This document shows, one piece after another, positions 19,503 through 59,812 of a stretch of 64,000 bases of DNA. The translations under genes and the position numbers were made by a program. The notes below the pieces were generated by a model that made no database searches, had not been told where the DNA came from, and saw only the letters and a program-made list of their open reading frames with translations. Numbering within the stretch: position 1 is the stretch's first letter; each line of letters starts with the position of its first letter. This DNA comes from Merluccius polli (taxonomy: Eukaryota > Chordata > Actinopteri > Gadiformes > Merlucciidae). Location of the stretch: assembly GCA_030340625.1 (NCBI GenBank), contig JAOPHQ010006258.1:1-64000 (forward strand), given 5' to 3'.

Positions 19503-20017
19503 GGATCCATGGGTCCTTCGAATTTGGGGAAAGAATATATACGCATTTCTAGGAGGAGCCTAATCAGCTCAGTGTAAGACTAATGAAAAGAAAACATGCA
19601 AAGTCTCTCCTCAGAGCTTATGAAGAACTGAAAATATTGATGACCTCTAGAGTAACTATGGAAAATTGTAGACTCATTTATTATATACTCATATTACTTT
19701 AACTTTTTTTTCAAAAATAATTATTTATTACTCTTATGTTACTATTTATTTTCTATTATTTATGTTAGTTATTATCACCTTATATAATTTAAGTTATGAC
19801 ATATTTTATACAGTCCATGGTCCAGACATTGACTGAAAAAATATTTACATACACATATTGACCGTTATGAAGTCGTAGATTTCACGTTACGGGCGCCACC
19901 ATTGCTTGAGGTATTTGCAACCAGCAGCGGCAGTGATCCATATTTTGCACACTGAGGGCAGGAACTGAATGGCCACCTCGCGGTAGTCCATGGCCAAAAC
20001 TCATTAATATTAACTCC
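19503..20017. other. Intergenic, AT-rich, no gene seen
   Basis: There are no long ORFs or recognised repeats. The sequence is AT-rich with degenerate tatttatt runs. Confidence 0.6.
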
Positions 20018-20021
20018 TTAA

Positions 20022-20327
20022 CGGGGCTATAGACGATATCCTGAACATTAATATAGCAGCCAACAAATATTGGCTATGTAGGCCTAGCTAAATAGTGGAG
20101 TAATGGCGTCCTGACCAGAGCATGACGTCACCCTCCCTCTGTGTGTGTTGTAATCTGAGCTTTTATTTTCTTTGTTTTGGTGTCCGGTCCGGCCGCGCGT
20201 TCATGATAACGCACGCGCCGTGCATGAGATGAGTTAAGAAGGTAAAGGACACTCCCAATGGTTGTGGTTTGAGATGCTGGTGCTCTAGTGCGACATATTG
20301 TGGCTAAATATATCCTCTATAGCCCCT
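20022..20327. mobile_element. 306-bp MITE with TTAA flanks
   Basis: The termini CGGGGCTATAGACGATAT and ATATCCTCTATAGCCCCT are inverted repeats (about 16 of 18 positions match). Each is bordered by TTAA (20,018-20,021 and 20,328-20,331). A TTAA TSD suggests a piggyBac-type element; a Harbinger TWA duplication within TTAA is the alternative. Confidence 0.75.
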
Positions 20328-20542
20328 TTAATAACGTTTTACTGAAATAAAACGGGACCTCCCAAAATACATAATATGGAGATGAATTAGCTACTGAGAT
20401 CCTACCCGAAATACAGAAATAAAGAAAATGTGGAAATAGATGAATGTGGAAATAAATGAACAAGTAAAAACATAAATGTGACAATGAAAATAAATAGTAA
20501 ACTATAAATAATCAATAAACCGACAAATGTTCAAATAAATAT

Positions 20543-20884
20543 TGTGGCGATCGCGGCCAGGTGTGGCGATCACGGCCATGCCCCCTATGGGCGCAAGGGG
20601 TTCTGGGGGTGCAACCTGGTGGGGTTTGGACTATATCGGCGCCCCAGAATCCCTGTGGGGTTGGTGGTTGGGAATTACTGATTGTGTGTCATTGTGTGTG
20701 TGTTCCCATGTATGCAGTGTTTTGGTATGACCGTGAGTGAGGGTGTTCGTTATGATCGTCAGGTGTGCTGTGTTTCTGTCTGTGTGGGCGTGTTCAACTC
20801 CCGGGGTCGTGCGGTGTATGGGGCACGGGAGTTGCGTAACCTAAACCTGGGCTCCTGTCTCACTCCTTCCTTGCCGTCGCCACA
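20543..20884 (+). repeat. 5' LTR of Gypsy C (lacks the AATAAA block)
   Basis: 342 bp. Compared with the 3' LTR it lacks ataaaggcaa after gtgttcaa (near 20,794). It is followed by tttggtgtcagaagtggga, the usual kind of Gypsy primer-binding site; the tRNA is not assigned. Confidence 0.95.
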
Positions 20885-20912
20885 TTTGGTGTCAGAAGTG
20901 GGATAAAAGGAC

Positions 20913-21871
20913 ATGGAGAAGCGGACTTTCCCCGAGTGGGGATTGCCTATGGCAACGCGTCCCAAGGAGGAGGAGACGGAGGCATGGCCCGGCGTTGCGG
21001 CTCCTGGCGTGTCGCCGGTCGCGACGGGCGCGAATGGTGCGCAGCACCCCCCGGTGGCCGACGGGGGTATTGCGCGGTTGGCCGGAGTCCACCGTCCCCA
21101 GGGAGCCCGGCTGCCCAAGTACTCCGGGGCGACGCCGCTGGAACCCTACCTGGCGCAGTTCCGGATTGCCGCGCTGCATTACGGCTGGGATGGGGACGAG
21201 TCCGCCACCCAGCTTGCCCTGGCATTGGAGGGGTCGGCGGTGCAGGTCCTTATGGACCTGGGGCCAGCAGCCCAGCGGGACCTCCAGGCCTTGACCCGGG
21301 CGTTGGACCTGCGGTTCGGCCAGCGGGTGGCCGCTGACCACAGCCGGGAATTGCTGGCGGGGCGCCGCCGCCAGGAGGGGGAACGCTTGGGGGCTTACGC
21401 CGCGGACGTGCTGTTACACTCGCCCAGCGGGGGTACCCCGCCTACCCTGCTGCGGTTAGGGAGGACCTGGCCCTGCACGCCTTCCTGCGAGGACTTGCCC
21501 CGCCACGGTTAGGGCAGCACGTCCGCCTTACCAGGCCCCCGACCCTCGGGGCTGCGCTGGACGAGGCGGAGCGGGCGGAACAGGAGCTGTCCGACCACCC
21601 CAGCCTGCAGCCGCCCGGTGCCTCCCGGCCTCGCGTCCGGCAGGCGGTCCCTTGCGAGCCGGAGGAAGACGGGGAGGAGGTTTGCCAGGCCTGGACTCCA
21701 ACAAAGCGCCCCCGGCAGCGGCCGCCATCCCCCGACCGACGTGCCTCCGGAGGTGAACGGCGCTGTTTCCGGTGCGGTGAACCGGGCCATCTGGCCCGTG
21801 ACTGCCCTGCCCCGGCACCACGGGCTAGACCCCTTCGGCCGGCGGGAAACTGCGGTGGAGTGGCCCAGTGA
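20913..21871 (+). pseudogene. gag: Gypsy C gag (one internal frameshift)
   Basis: ATG at 20,913, 28 nt after the 5' LTR. Residues 1-170 give a Gypsy capsid-like region (LPKYSGATPLEPYLAQFRIAA; ESATQLALALEGSA). At about 21,415-21,422 the reading frame changes by one position; the continuation (RGYPAYPAAVREDLALHAFL) is in the next frame and runs to the TGA at 21,869-21,871. It ends in a canonical CCHC knuckle, CFRCGEPGHLARDC, at 21,764-21,805. The last 28 nt contain the GGGAAAC slip site. With LTRs this similar, the single frameshift could be a true inactivating mutation or a consensus error. Confidence 0.87.
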
Positions 21872-21901
21872 GGGGACCACCACTCCGTACGCTTTCCCCT
21901 C
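21844..21901 (+). promoter_or_regulatory. Gypsy C programmed -1 frameshift signal with H-type pseudoknot
   Basis: GGGAAAC (21,844-21,850) is phased G_GGA_AAC in the gag frame, followed by a 6-nt spacer. Stem 1 is GGAGTGG (21,857-21,863) with CCACTCC (21,880-21,886), perfect over 7 bp. Stem 2 is GAGGGGA (21,870-21,876) with TCCCCTC (21,895-21,901), also perfect over 7 bp. The connecting segments are 6, 3 and 8 nt. The -1 frame is open from the slip site into protease, and the gag stop (21,869) lies inside the structure. This is the textbook retroviral frameshift arrangement, seen directly in sequence; activity is inferred. Confidence 0.87.
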
Positions 21902-24900
21902 TCCATGGTCGGTGCGCTCTGGTTGGCAGGCCTGCCCGCGCCAGGGGCCTCTACCTCCACTGCAAGCTCGACGGCCGACCATGCCAGGCCTTGGTGGACA
22001 CGGGGTCGACCATCTCCCTGGTGCGCCCGGGGGTTCTTCCGGGCACCACCGGCGCACTCTCTGGGGGGTGGACGGCGACCAGCGGTCGCCTGACGACCGT
22101 GACGGGGCAGGAGGCCGGGATGAGGGGGAGGAAGCAGCTGGTCGTCCAGGTGGGTGACCAGGAGCTGGTGCATGGGTTTTGGCTCGCCGACACCCGGGAC
22201 CCATGCATCATCGGCCTGGACCTGCTGATCCGCTGGGGTGTCAGGGTGGACGTGGCTGGTGCAGCCATCACTATCGGCGCCGAGACCGTGGCTCTCCAGT
22301 CTGGGCGGGGAGAACCCAGGGGCTCTGGCGGCCGGCCGAGCAATCGCTGGGTTACGGACCGGGTGCCCCGGCCGCGGCCTGGCTGTAAGAGCGGGCCAGT
22401 AACCGCCGCCTCCCCTTCCCCTGAGACCGTCCAGGCCGTCCGCGCGCTCTGGGAGCGCAGTGGGGCTGGCCTCGAAGCGCAGCAGAGCGAACAGCTGCGG
22501 CTGGTCCTCGAGGACTACGGGGACATTTTTGCTGCTAGGGATGAGGACTGCCGGCGGACCGGGCTGGTGCAGCATGCCATCGACACCGGCTCTGCTCGGC
22601 CCATCCGCCTGCGGCCCCATCGACTAGCCCTGGCCAAACGCCAGGCGGCTGACGACAAGGTCCGCGAGATGGCTGCTGCGGGGGTGATCGAGCCCTCGTC
22701 CAGTCCCTGGGCGGCTCCGGCCGTCCTGGTGAAGAAGAAGGACGGCAGCTGGAGGTTCTGCGTGGACTACCGGCGCCTCAACGAGGTCACGCGGAAGGAC
22801 TCGTACCCACTCCCTCGCATTGACGACGCCCTGGACTACATCGGGGGGTCTAGCTGGTTCAGCTCCCTGGACCTACGTAGCGGCTACTGGCAGGTGGAGC
22901 TGGACCCCGAGGCCAGACCAAAGACGGCGTTCACCATCGGGCAGGGGTTGTGGCAGTTTCGTGTCATGCCGTTCGGACTGTGCAACGCGCCGGCTACGTT
23001 CGAGCGGATGATGGAGATGGTACTGGCTGACATTCCCCGGAGTCGTTGTGTGGTGTACTTGGACGACTTGCTGGTCCATGCCCGCGACTTCAGCGGGGCG
23101 CTGGCGAACCTGCGGGAGGTTCTTGCCGCCATCCGCCGGGCCGGGTTGCGGCTGAACCCTGCCAAGTGTTCCCTGCTGACCCGGGAAACGCTGTTCTTGG
23201 GACACGTGGTGAGCGAGCGGGGCGTAGCCACGAACCCGGCCAAGGCGGCAGCAGTCCGGGACTGGCCAACCCCCACCGACGCCGGCGAACTGCGGAGTTT
23301 CCTGGGTCTGGCGGGGTACTACCGCCGGTTCGTCCAGGACTTCGCCACGATCGCCAGCCCTCTCCACCGCCTGACCGAGGCGGGTCGGCCGTACGTCTGG
23401 GACGACGCCTGCGCCACGGCCTTCACCCGACTCCAGGCGGTCCTCACCGAGGCTCCGGTCCTGGCGTACCCCGACGCGGGTCGGCCCTTCATCGTCGACA
23501 CCGATGCCAGCAACGTGGGGGTGGGTGCGGTCCTCTCCCAGGAGGGGGGGGATGGGGAGCATGCGGTGGCCTACTTCAGCCGCACGCTTAGTCGGGCGGA
23601 GCGCAATTACTGCGTGACCCGACGGGAGCTGCTGGCTGTGGTTCTGGCCGTGCGGCATTTCAAACCATACCTGCATGGAAAGCGCTTCCTGGTCCGCACC
23701 GACCACGCGTCCCTCACCTGGCTCCTCAGTTTTAAGAACCCTGAGGGCCAGGTGGCTCGTTGGCTGGAGGCGCTGCAGGAATTTGACTTTGAGATCCAGC
23801 ATCGGGCGGGACGCCTCCACAGCAAAGCCGACGCGCTTTCCCGACGGCCCTGTGCAGCCCTGGAGTGTCGCTACTGCCGGCGGCAGGAGGAGCGGGCCGA
23901 CGAGCCTCCGGTGGTGGCGGCTGTCCAGGCCAGTCCAGGGGCTGTCCAGACCGCTGGTGATGCTGAGGGGTGGCTGCCGCTGTCGGCGCGCCAGTTGGAG
24001 CAGCAGCAGCGGGCCGACGAGACCTTGGCGGCGGTGAGGGACTGGCTGGAGGCGGGGCGGCGCCCCAGCTGGCCGGAGGTGTCGGCGCGGGGGGCTGAGG
24101 TGAAGGCCTACCACTCCCAATGGGGTTGCTTCCAGCTCCACGACGGGGTGGTCTACCGCCGGTGGCAGGAGCCCCGGGGTAAGGGCGACATCCTCCAGCT
24201 GTTGGTTCCCCGTGTGCTTCGTCCCCAGGTACTGCAGCTGGTCCACGGCTCGGTGGGAGCGGGGCACTTCGGGAACTCCAAGACCCTGCACCGCCTGCGC
24301 GGGCGGTTCTACTGGCCAGGCTGTCGGCGGGACGTTGAGCTACACGTCCACTGCTGCGACACCTGCACGGCACAGAAAGGGCCTGGCCAGCGTTCCCATG
24401 CCCCGCTCCAGCAGTACCTGGTGGGAGCACCGATGGAGCGGGTGGGGGTCGACGTCCTGGGGCCATTCCCGGTCACCGACTCCGGCAACCGCTACGTCCT
24501 CGTGGCCATGGACTACTTTACTAAATGGCCCGAGGCGTATGCGGTGCCAGGGCGCCACCACCGCGGAGAAGCTGGTGGAGGAGATGTTTGCCCGTTTCGG
24601 GGTCCCCGAGGAGCTCCACAGCGACCAGGGCCGGAACTTTGAGTCCCAGGTCTTTGGGGAGGTCTGCCGGCGGCTGGGGGTGCATAAGACAAGGACGACG
24701 CCGCTCCACCCCCAGAGCGACGGGTTGGTGGAGCGGTTCAACCGCACCCTGGCCACCCAGCTCGCCATCCTCACCAGCCAGCACCAACGGGACTGGGACC
24801 GCCACCTTCCCCTGGTCCTGTGGTCCTATCGGACGGCGGTGCAGGAGACCAGCCACTGCACGCCAGCGGCCCTCATGTTCGGGCGGGAGCTCCGGACACC

Positions 24901-25486
24901 GGTGGACTTGGTGTTCGGGTCCCCGCCCGAACCTGAGATTGCCGGGGGTGCGGCGATGGAGTACTTCCGCCGACTGAGGGATCGCCTGCTGGTGGTTCAC
25001 GACTACACCCGCCAGGCTCAGGCTGCCTCTGGGGTGAGGCAGAAGAGGGGCTATGACACACGCTGTAGGGGCCGTGCGTTCATACCCGGGGACAGGGTGT
25101 GGGTGTACTGCCCCGTGCGAAAGAGGGGGGTCTGCCCTAAGCTGCGGAGCCACTGGCAGGGGCCTGGGGAGATCCTTGGAGTAGTGTCCGAGGTCGTCTA
25201 CCGCCTGCGGATGCCGGGACGGGGCCGGGTGGTAGTGCTGCATCGGGACAGGCTCTCGCCGTACCGCCCCCTCGCCCCCGCTGTTGCGGAGGAGGAGGGG
25301 GCCGGAACGGGGGGCCCCCCGGCCCCTGCTGGCTCCCCTGCCCCTGCTGGCTCCCCTGCCCCTGACGGGGCCGCTGGCCCCGCGGTTGCCACTCCCGGAA
25401 GGATCCAGCGGCCTACCCGGCGGCGCCAGCCGCCTGAACACTTGAGGGACTATGTGTCGGGTGAGGGGGCCGTCGGGGACGACTGA
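21846..25486 (+). pseudogene. pol: Gypsy C pro-pol (single-base break in integrase)
   Basis: Entered by -1 shift. Protease: ALVDTGSTISLV near 21,996-22,030. RT: KKKDGSWRFCVDYRRLN, DLRSGYWQVELD, and YLDD at about 23,056-23,067. RNase H: DTDASNVGVGAVLSQ, TDHASLTWLL, KADALSRRP. Integrase: zinc domain (GAGHFGNSKT...CDTCTAQKG), first D in GVDVLGPF, then a frame change in the G run at 24,549-24,551. The second D (HSDQGRNFES) and E (SDGLVERFNRTL) follow in the next frame, then a GPY/F-like domain (GDRVWVYCP) and a proline-rich tail ending at 25,486. I see no chromodomain. All catalytic residues are present across the two frames. Confidence 0.92.
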
Positions 25487-25503
25487 CCCCTCAGGGGGGG
25501 CTG

Positions 25504-25855
25504 TGTGGCGATCGCGGCCAGGTGTGGCGATCACGGCCATGCCCCCTATGGGCGCAAGGGGTTCTGGGGGTGCAACCTGGTGGGGTTTGGACTATATCGG
25601 CGCCCCAGAATCCCTGTGGGGTTGGTGGTTGGGAATTACTGATTGTGTGTCATTGTGTGTGTGTTCCCATGTATGCAGTGTTTTGGTATGACCGTGAGTG
25701 AGGGTGTTCGTTATGATCGTCAGGTGTGCTGTGTTTCTGTCTGTGTGGGCGTGTTCAAATAAAGGCAACTCCCGGGGTCGTGCGGTGTATGGGGCACGGG
25801 AGTTGCGTAACCTAAACCTGGGCTCCTGTCTCACTCCTTCCTTGCCGTCGCCACA
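25504..25855 (+). repeat. 3' LTR of Gypsy C
   Basis: 352 bp, preceded by the polypurine-like aggggggctg (25,494-25,503). It contains caaataaaggcaactc near 25,757, where AATAAA is a plausible polyadenylation signal. Confidence 0.95.
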
Positions 25856-25859
25856 ATAT

Positions 25860-26475
25860 ATATTTATTTTATTTCCTTAGATTTATTGACCCAGGCCCCC
25901 CTGTGAACATGCCCCTGCTCACAATACACATTGGGCCTACTGGGATAAAGAAAACAAAAAATAAAGTTAATAATATAAATGAATTATAGATGATGGTCTC
26001 TGGACCATGATCATAGTGCGGTGGTTAACACATGGAGGACACTGAACCACTAGACGGCGCTGCTTGACCAGGGGAACAGCGGTTTTGGTTTTTCCAGCCA
26101 TCCCACTTTCTAACGCCATGTTTTAATCTGTGCCCATATAGTTTTACCGCAGTAGCGCGTAAAGTCAACCATAGGCCTAGTTTTATTCAAGCAATCAATC
26201 AGAGAGAGAAGTGCGCCCTGCTCCAAGATGACTCAATGACGCAGCTTATTCCACATGTGTTAGTCTTTACTGACATGCACGCCATTCATTCGGTTGGCCC
26301 TAACCCAGCAGTTATGGCAACGTCAGGTGACGTGAAGGGATGGGTTAGCTGTCTCCTACAATATAATAATGTCTCAATATGTTCAATCATCGGTCACCTT
26401 ACTTAGATGTACAAATGACCCCCAGCGATGAATGGCAGCCTGGTTGCCGTTGGCTGCAACAACCTGCACAGGTGT
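25860..26475. other. fa2h upstream region, no coding feature seen
   Basis: AT-rich, unique-looking sequence between Gypsy C and the GC-rich promoter-like block. No ORF was supported. Confidence 0.6.
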
Positions 26476-26512
26476 GGTGGGCGGGGCTTAGAGGCTCAAA
26501 GCCCCGCCCACC
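26476..26512 (+). promoter_or_regulatory. GC-box hairpin upstream of fa2h
   Basis: ggtgggcggggctt (26,476-26,489) and its exact reverse complement (26,499-26,512) form a 14-bp-arm hairpin with two opposed GC boxes (GGGCGG). It lies about 200 bp upstream of the fa2h start codon and is a plausible Sp/KLF-bound promoter element. A C run and a (CA)n tract at about 26,661-26,692 separate it from the start codon. No clear TATA box. Confidence 0.4.
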
Positions 26513-26711
26513 CCTCATCAAAACCAGGCCCCCGCACAAATGTCACCGCCAACGGCACTGACAAGTTATTTCTTGGTCAGCTGGCGGCCTGGTCGGGAGG
26601 TCTCTCCACAGGTCTCTCCTTTGTTTTTATTTTTTGGGCTATACTTTCAGGAAGACTCTTGCCCCCCCCCCCCCACACACACACACACACACATCTGCAC
26701 AGTCTCTCCAG

Positions 26712-56024
<29,313 letters not shown>

Positions 56025-58379
56025 AGTAAGAGTGTAGCGGGATCCTGTTGAGGATCAACCCCGGACCGCCAACCCCCAACCTTACCCCCCCACCCACCAC
56101 CACTCCTGATTCAGCCTGACCAGGTGAAACCCACCCTTCACTTGTATGTGTATGTGAAGCTCTAGGTTTCGCAGTGAGGCAGGGGGATCCACTCTCTGAC
56201 CCGTTCTTAGCGCAAAGAAACCAACGCCTGCTGCCGCCAAAAGTGTGACTTTTTCCTCCGTCCATCACCATGGTTAAGGCCTTCACATTCTAGAAAGCTG
56301 GGTCTGCGCTGTTCCTTTGCTCTGGCTATAGGGTTTCTGCTGTTCCCTGTGTGGCATACTACCAGTACTGCACCATTCACTGTGTTTTTAAAGACAACTT
56401 TTTTGCTTTACCGTATCAATATGAACTAAATATTGATTGCACAGTGTAATGGCTACAGAATAATGACACCATCTGCGTTTAGATTGGTTCCCTTAGCTTC
56501 CCTATAAGCCTCGCTTTCACTATGCAGCTCTGTCTGCCACCGGGTACGATCTCCCGGGAAAAATTAAGGCACAAAGAAAATGGGTCAACCATTGCGCGTG
56601 CAACCAAACCAGGAGGGATAGCGCTTTTGTTTACCTGGTAGCTATCGGTAGCTATCCCCAGTAGTGGAAATGGCGGACGGTGGAACAACCAAAGTAAAGC
56701 CAATCTGATGACTACTTCACCCCGAAGCCAACCCCTGCTGCCGATACTTGTTTGTGCGAAGCAATACTCAAACTATGGTATTATTATGCAATGCACGTCA
56801 TTACAATAGCTTTTGCCTGTTCCCAAATAAAATGATCTCAATTTCACTTTACCTCCTCAGTGAACATGCTTCTTTCTTTCCTATTTCCAAAGTGTTGATC
56901 ATTTCTTTCGCTGAGATTTCCAAATAAATGCGCGTCTTGTGTTTGTGGTTGCTAGGCTTTGAGGAAACGGAAAGTGATCCAGTTTGTCTTTGCGACAGTG
57001 GCGCAAAAATAATACCACTTTGAAATGCTAGGGTGGGAAAAGTTGGCTACAGCCCCTTTAACCCCAACCTGATGCAGCTTGTGCACACATTCTAGTTCAA
57101 GTGTGTAAAACTAATATGTTTGTATGCAGAATAATGTGGAGAGGGAAAAAAGAATGTGAGCGATGGTAAAGTGAATGTGGAGGAAAGGCACTTTGAAGGG
57201 AACTCAAATGGTAGACAAATAAAGACGCTGAACTGTGAGGGTGGATGTAAGAAACAGAACCCATTCTATTGTAGTCTATTCTATTCAGCCAAGGTTCTGC
57301 ATTCTGCATTATCCGTTTTTCCATGAAAATGGATGCGTGTATGGGCTTTGTAATGTGTCATACTTTGAAATGTCTGTCCCAACCCTTACCCTCTCTGCAC
57401 ACCAAGAAGATAGCCTTGCAATGCTGTGCACAATTTTGCAGGGAACTACCATCCAATATATTTTTGTTTAACTCAGCTTTTTTTAAAACTCAGAATGTCT
57501 TTGTTTTCACGTAAATTAAAGGTAAAATGAATAAAATGTAAAAGATTTGTTTTAATAAATTGTGATTTTCTGTGGTGCAATGAAATGCACGTAAAAATGC
57601 ACCCATGTAATATGTGTAAACAAATCGTAATCTTAAAAGTATCACTATGTCCAACTGAGATCAAATTTGGCAATAACTGACCCTTGGGTTGGGCTGTTAA
57701 GCAATGAAGAACTTTCAATACTTTTTTTTTCTCACCGTAAAATGAAATCAAAAAGGACAAAATATGGTTATTAAAAGGACAAAAAGTATAGCAATGAATA
57801 TTGTTCATGATGATAACTTAAACATTTGCGTTGAGTACAGAAAAAACTGTTCATCTCACCTGGTGAAATGTTATTTATGAATGTATATAAGTAACAACAC
57901 CATTTATAAACTTGGATTCTAACAAGTGAATTATTTTGTATGCTTAACTATGCAGCATAAGTTATGTTTTCTAAAATTGTTTACCAAAATACATTTGACA
58001 TTTTTGAAAATGTATATGCAAATTAAGATTTATTTGTGAATAAATGTATATTTCTCACCTGTAGTTGTTTTGTTTGCTTGTTCTCTCATTTTTTTGTATT
58101 AATATAATTATCAAAATAAAACCAAATCGTACACTGGAAAAAATTAACACATTATTTAGCCATCTTTTTCTTCACTAGGATGCTGACAGCAAGGCTGAAG
58201 ATTAATGACTTAATTAAATCAAATGTAATATATTGTAACTATGTAGTAATATAAATGTAAAGCGTCTAAAGCAGATGATGTTGTCAATACAGTTTCATCA
58301 ATATACACATTACATTAAATAGTTATTACCATCAATAATATTTTTTCCATTAAATGAAACAAGGGTTAGTTGTTTGAGT
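56025..58379 (+). other. fa2h 3' UTR and downstream region
   Basis: Candidate polyadenylation signals AATAAA occur at 56,826-56,831 and near 56,921, and again near 57,527 and 58,039; I cannot tell which is used. No other gene is supported. Small frames at 57,235-57,514 and on the reverse strand at 57,473-57,808 lack recognisable domains. Confidence 0.45.
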
Positions 58380-58605
58380 GTGTACACCAGGGATTCCCTA
58401 AGTGTGGTGAGAGGAAAAATGTAATGGCGGTCTGGTGTAATATTACACAATTACAGTGCAGTTTTTTAAGTGGGATTTTTCCATACAATAAAAAAACATG
58501 AACAGTAAACATTTCCTTTGTAATCCCTTTTATTTTAAATAAAAAAACTATAATTTCTTAGTTTTTGATAGAAACGTAGAAGAAGGCAGCTGCTGTCTTC
58601 TTCTT

Positions 58606-58967
58606 CTTTTCCTCCACGGCGGTGCGCCGCGACCGGCTCTGGGTCGGCTTGGAAGGGTTCGGGGGCGAAGGTGGCCGGCGGCTTCGGCCTCTGGCTTTAC
58701 AGCGCCCCCCCGCTCCGACCTCGCCGCTTCCCGGGGCCGCGGACGCAGTATCTCGCTGCGCCTTCCTCCCCCCTCACGGGGGGTGGGGGGACGGGGCCCC
58801 CTCGCCCCCGGCGTGACTGTCGACCGGGACGGACTGTCCTCAGTGCGTCCCAACCGCGTCGCGTCGTTCAGGGCGGGGATCCGGCTCACGTACAACTGGC
58901 GCAAGGGGTCGGTGGCGATGTCGGCTACCCACCCGACCCGTCTTGAAACACGGACCAAGGAGTCTAA
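58606..58967 (+). pseudogene. 28S rRNA gene fragment, 5' part
   Basis: From ccacggcggtgcgccgcgac onwards the sequence follows the D2 end and D3 start of vertebrate 28S rRNA. 58,935-58,954 is identical to the universally conserved D3A primer site, followed by ccaaggagtctaa. The variable D2 part is shortened. It is broken at GTCTAA by the MITE. Confidence 0.88.
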
Positions 58968-59721
58968 GGGCCGTGGTATACTCGCCGTTCCCAAGCTGTC
59001 GCGCGACAATGTGACGTCACGGGAGCACGGTAACTATTTATACTCGCGCTGGTGGCCGCGACAGTAGTTGCAGTCTTCTCCTGAACAGAGGTGGCGCCAC
59101 TGAGGAAAGGCTACCGACTCTGCTATTTCTACGCAGTAGAAGAAGAGATATACTAATACTGGTTCCCCTGTGTCTTCATCAGAATAGTTCACCGGGATGT
59201 CTCTCACTATACAGCATTATGTCTATTACTTTACATTGCTATTATTCTACATCACTGCCACACCTATCAGCCATCAACAGTACTGTATGGCAGCAGTTCT
59301 CATATGAAGTGTTTGTAAGCATCCATCTTAATAACGTAGTGATTATCTTATATACTTTTATTTTATAACTTAATGCCGCTTTGAGATAGTTTTTCAGCCA
59401 CGTAATTCCACTCGTCTTTGACCACAACAACAGTAGACAGCACTTACGTAAAACCACGGTTTATTAGCGAAAGAATATAGGCCTACACCACACAATAACA
59501 TAGAACATATAAAGAAAGAAGCCTTAGCAATAAGGCGCATTAAAATGTGCCTTCGAACTCGTCCGTGTTTGTTTCTGCTTTGTCGCGCGCCGCTGAAAAA
59601 AAAAGAGAGGTGCGCGACACGGCGCGAACGGGCCAAAATCCTGTCGCGCCGGCGAGATCTACGTCATTTTGACGTCACAATGGCGCGCGACAGCTTGGGA
59701 ACGGCGAGTATACCGCGGCCT
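58968..59721. mobile_element. 754-bp MITE with TAA flanks inside the 28S fragment
   Basis: 58,968-59,015 (gggccgtggtatactcgccg; gctgtcgcgcgacaatg) is inversely repeated at about 59,672-59,720. The flanking TAA at 58,965-58,967 and 59,722-59,724 fits a PIF/Harbinger 3-bp TSD. Confidence 0.8.
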
Positions 59722-59724
59722 TAA

Positions 59725-59812
59725 CGCACGCGCGAGTCAGAGGGTCCTACGAAACCCCGCGGTGCAATGAAAGTGAGGGCCGGCGTACGCCGGCCGAGGT
59801 GGGATCCCGGCC
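59725..59812 (+). pseudogene. 28S rRNA gene fragment, 3' part
   Basis: cgcacgcgcgagtcagaggg resumes exactly where rRNA continues after GTCTAA. It runs through gcaatgaaagtgagggccgg and the conserved ccggccgaggtgggatcccg before the homology ends. Confidence 0.87.

Larger units (their letters stand above)
20543..25855 (+). mobile_element. Gypsy C: very young, GC-rich Gypsy-type LTR retrotransposon
   Basis: The LTRs (20,543-20,884 and 25,504-25,855) begin TGTGGCGATCGC and end GTCGCCACA, with the TSD atat (20,539-20,542 and 25,856-25,859). By eye they are identical except for a 10-bp block missing from the 5' LTR, so the insertion is very recent. The order is gag, -1 frameshift pseudoknot, protease, RT, RNase H, integrase, GPY/F domain. 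The coding region is far richer in G+C than its AT-rich surroundings. The only visible breaks are a frameshift in gag near 21,415-21,422 and one in integrase at about 24,549-24,551. Confidence 0.96.

Noticed and set aside
20947..25540. Many long reverse-strand and alternative-frame ORFs across Gypsy C
   Set aside because: High GC content suppresses stop codons. These frames have no domains and shadow the real gag/pol frames.
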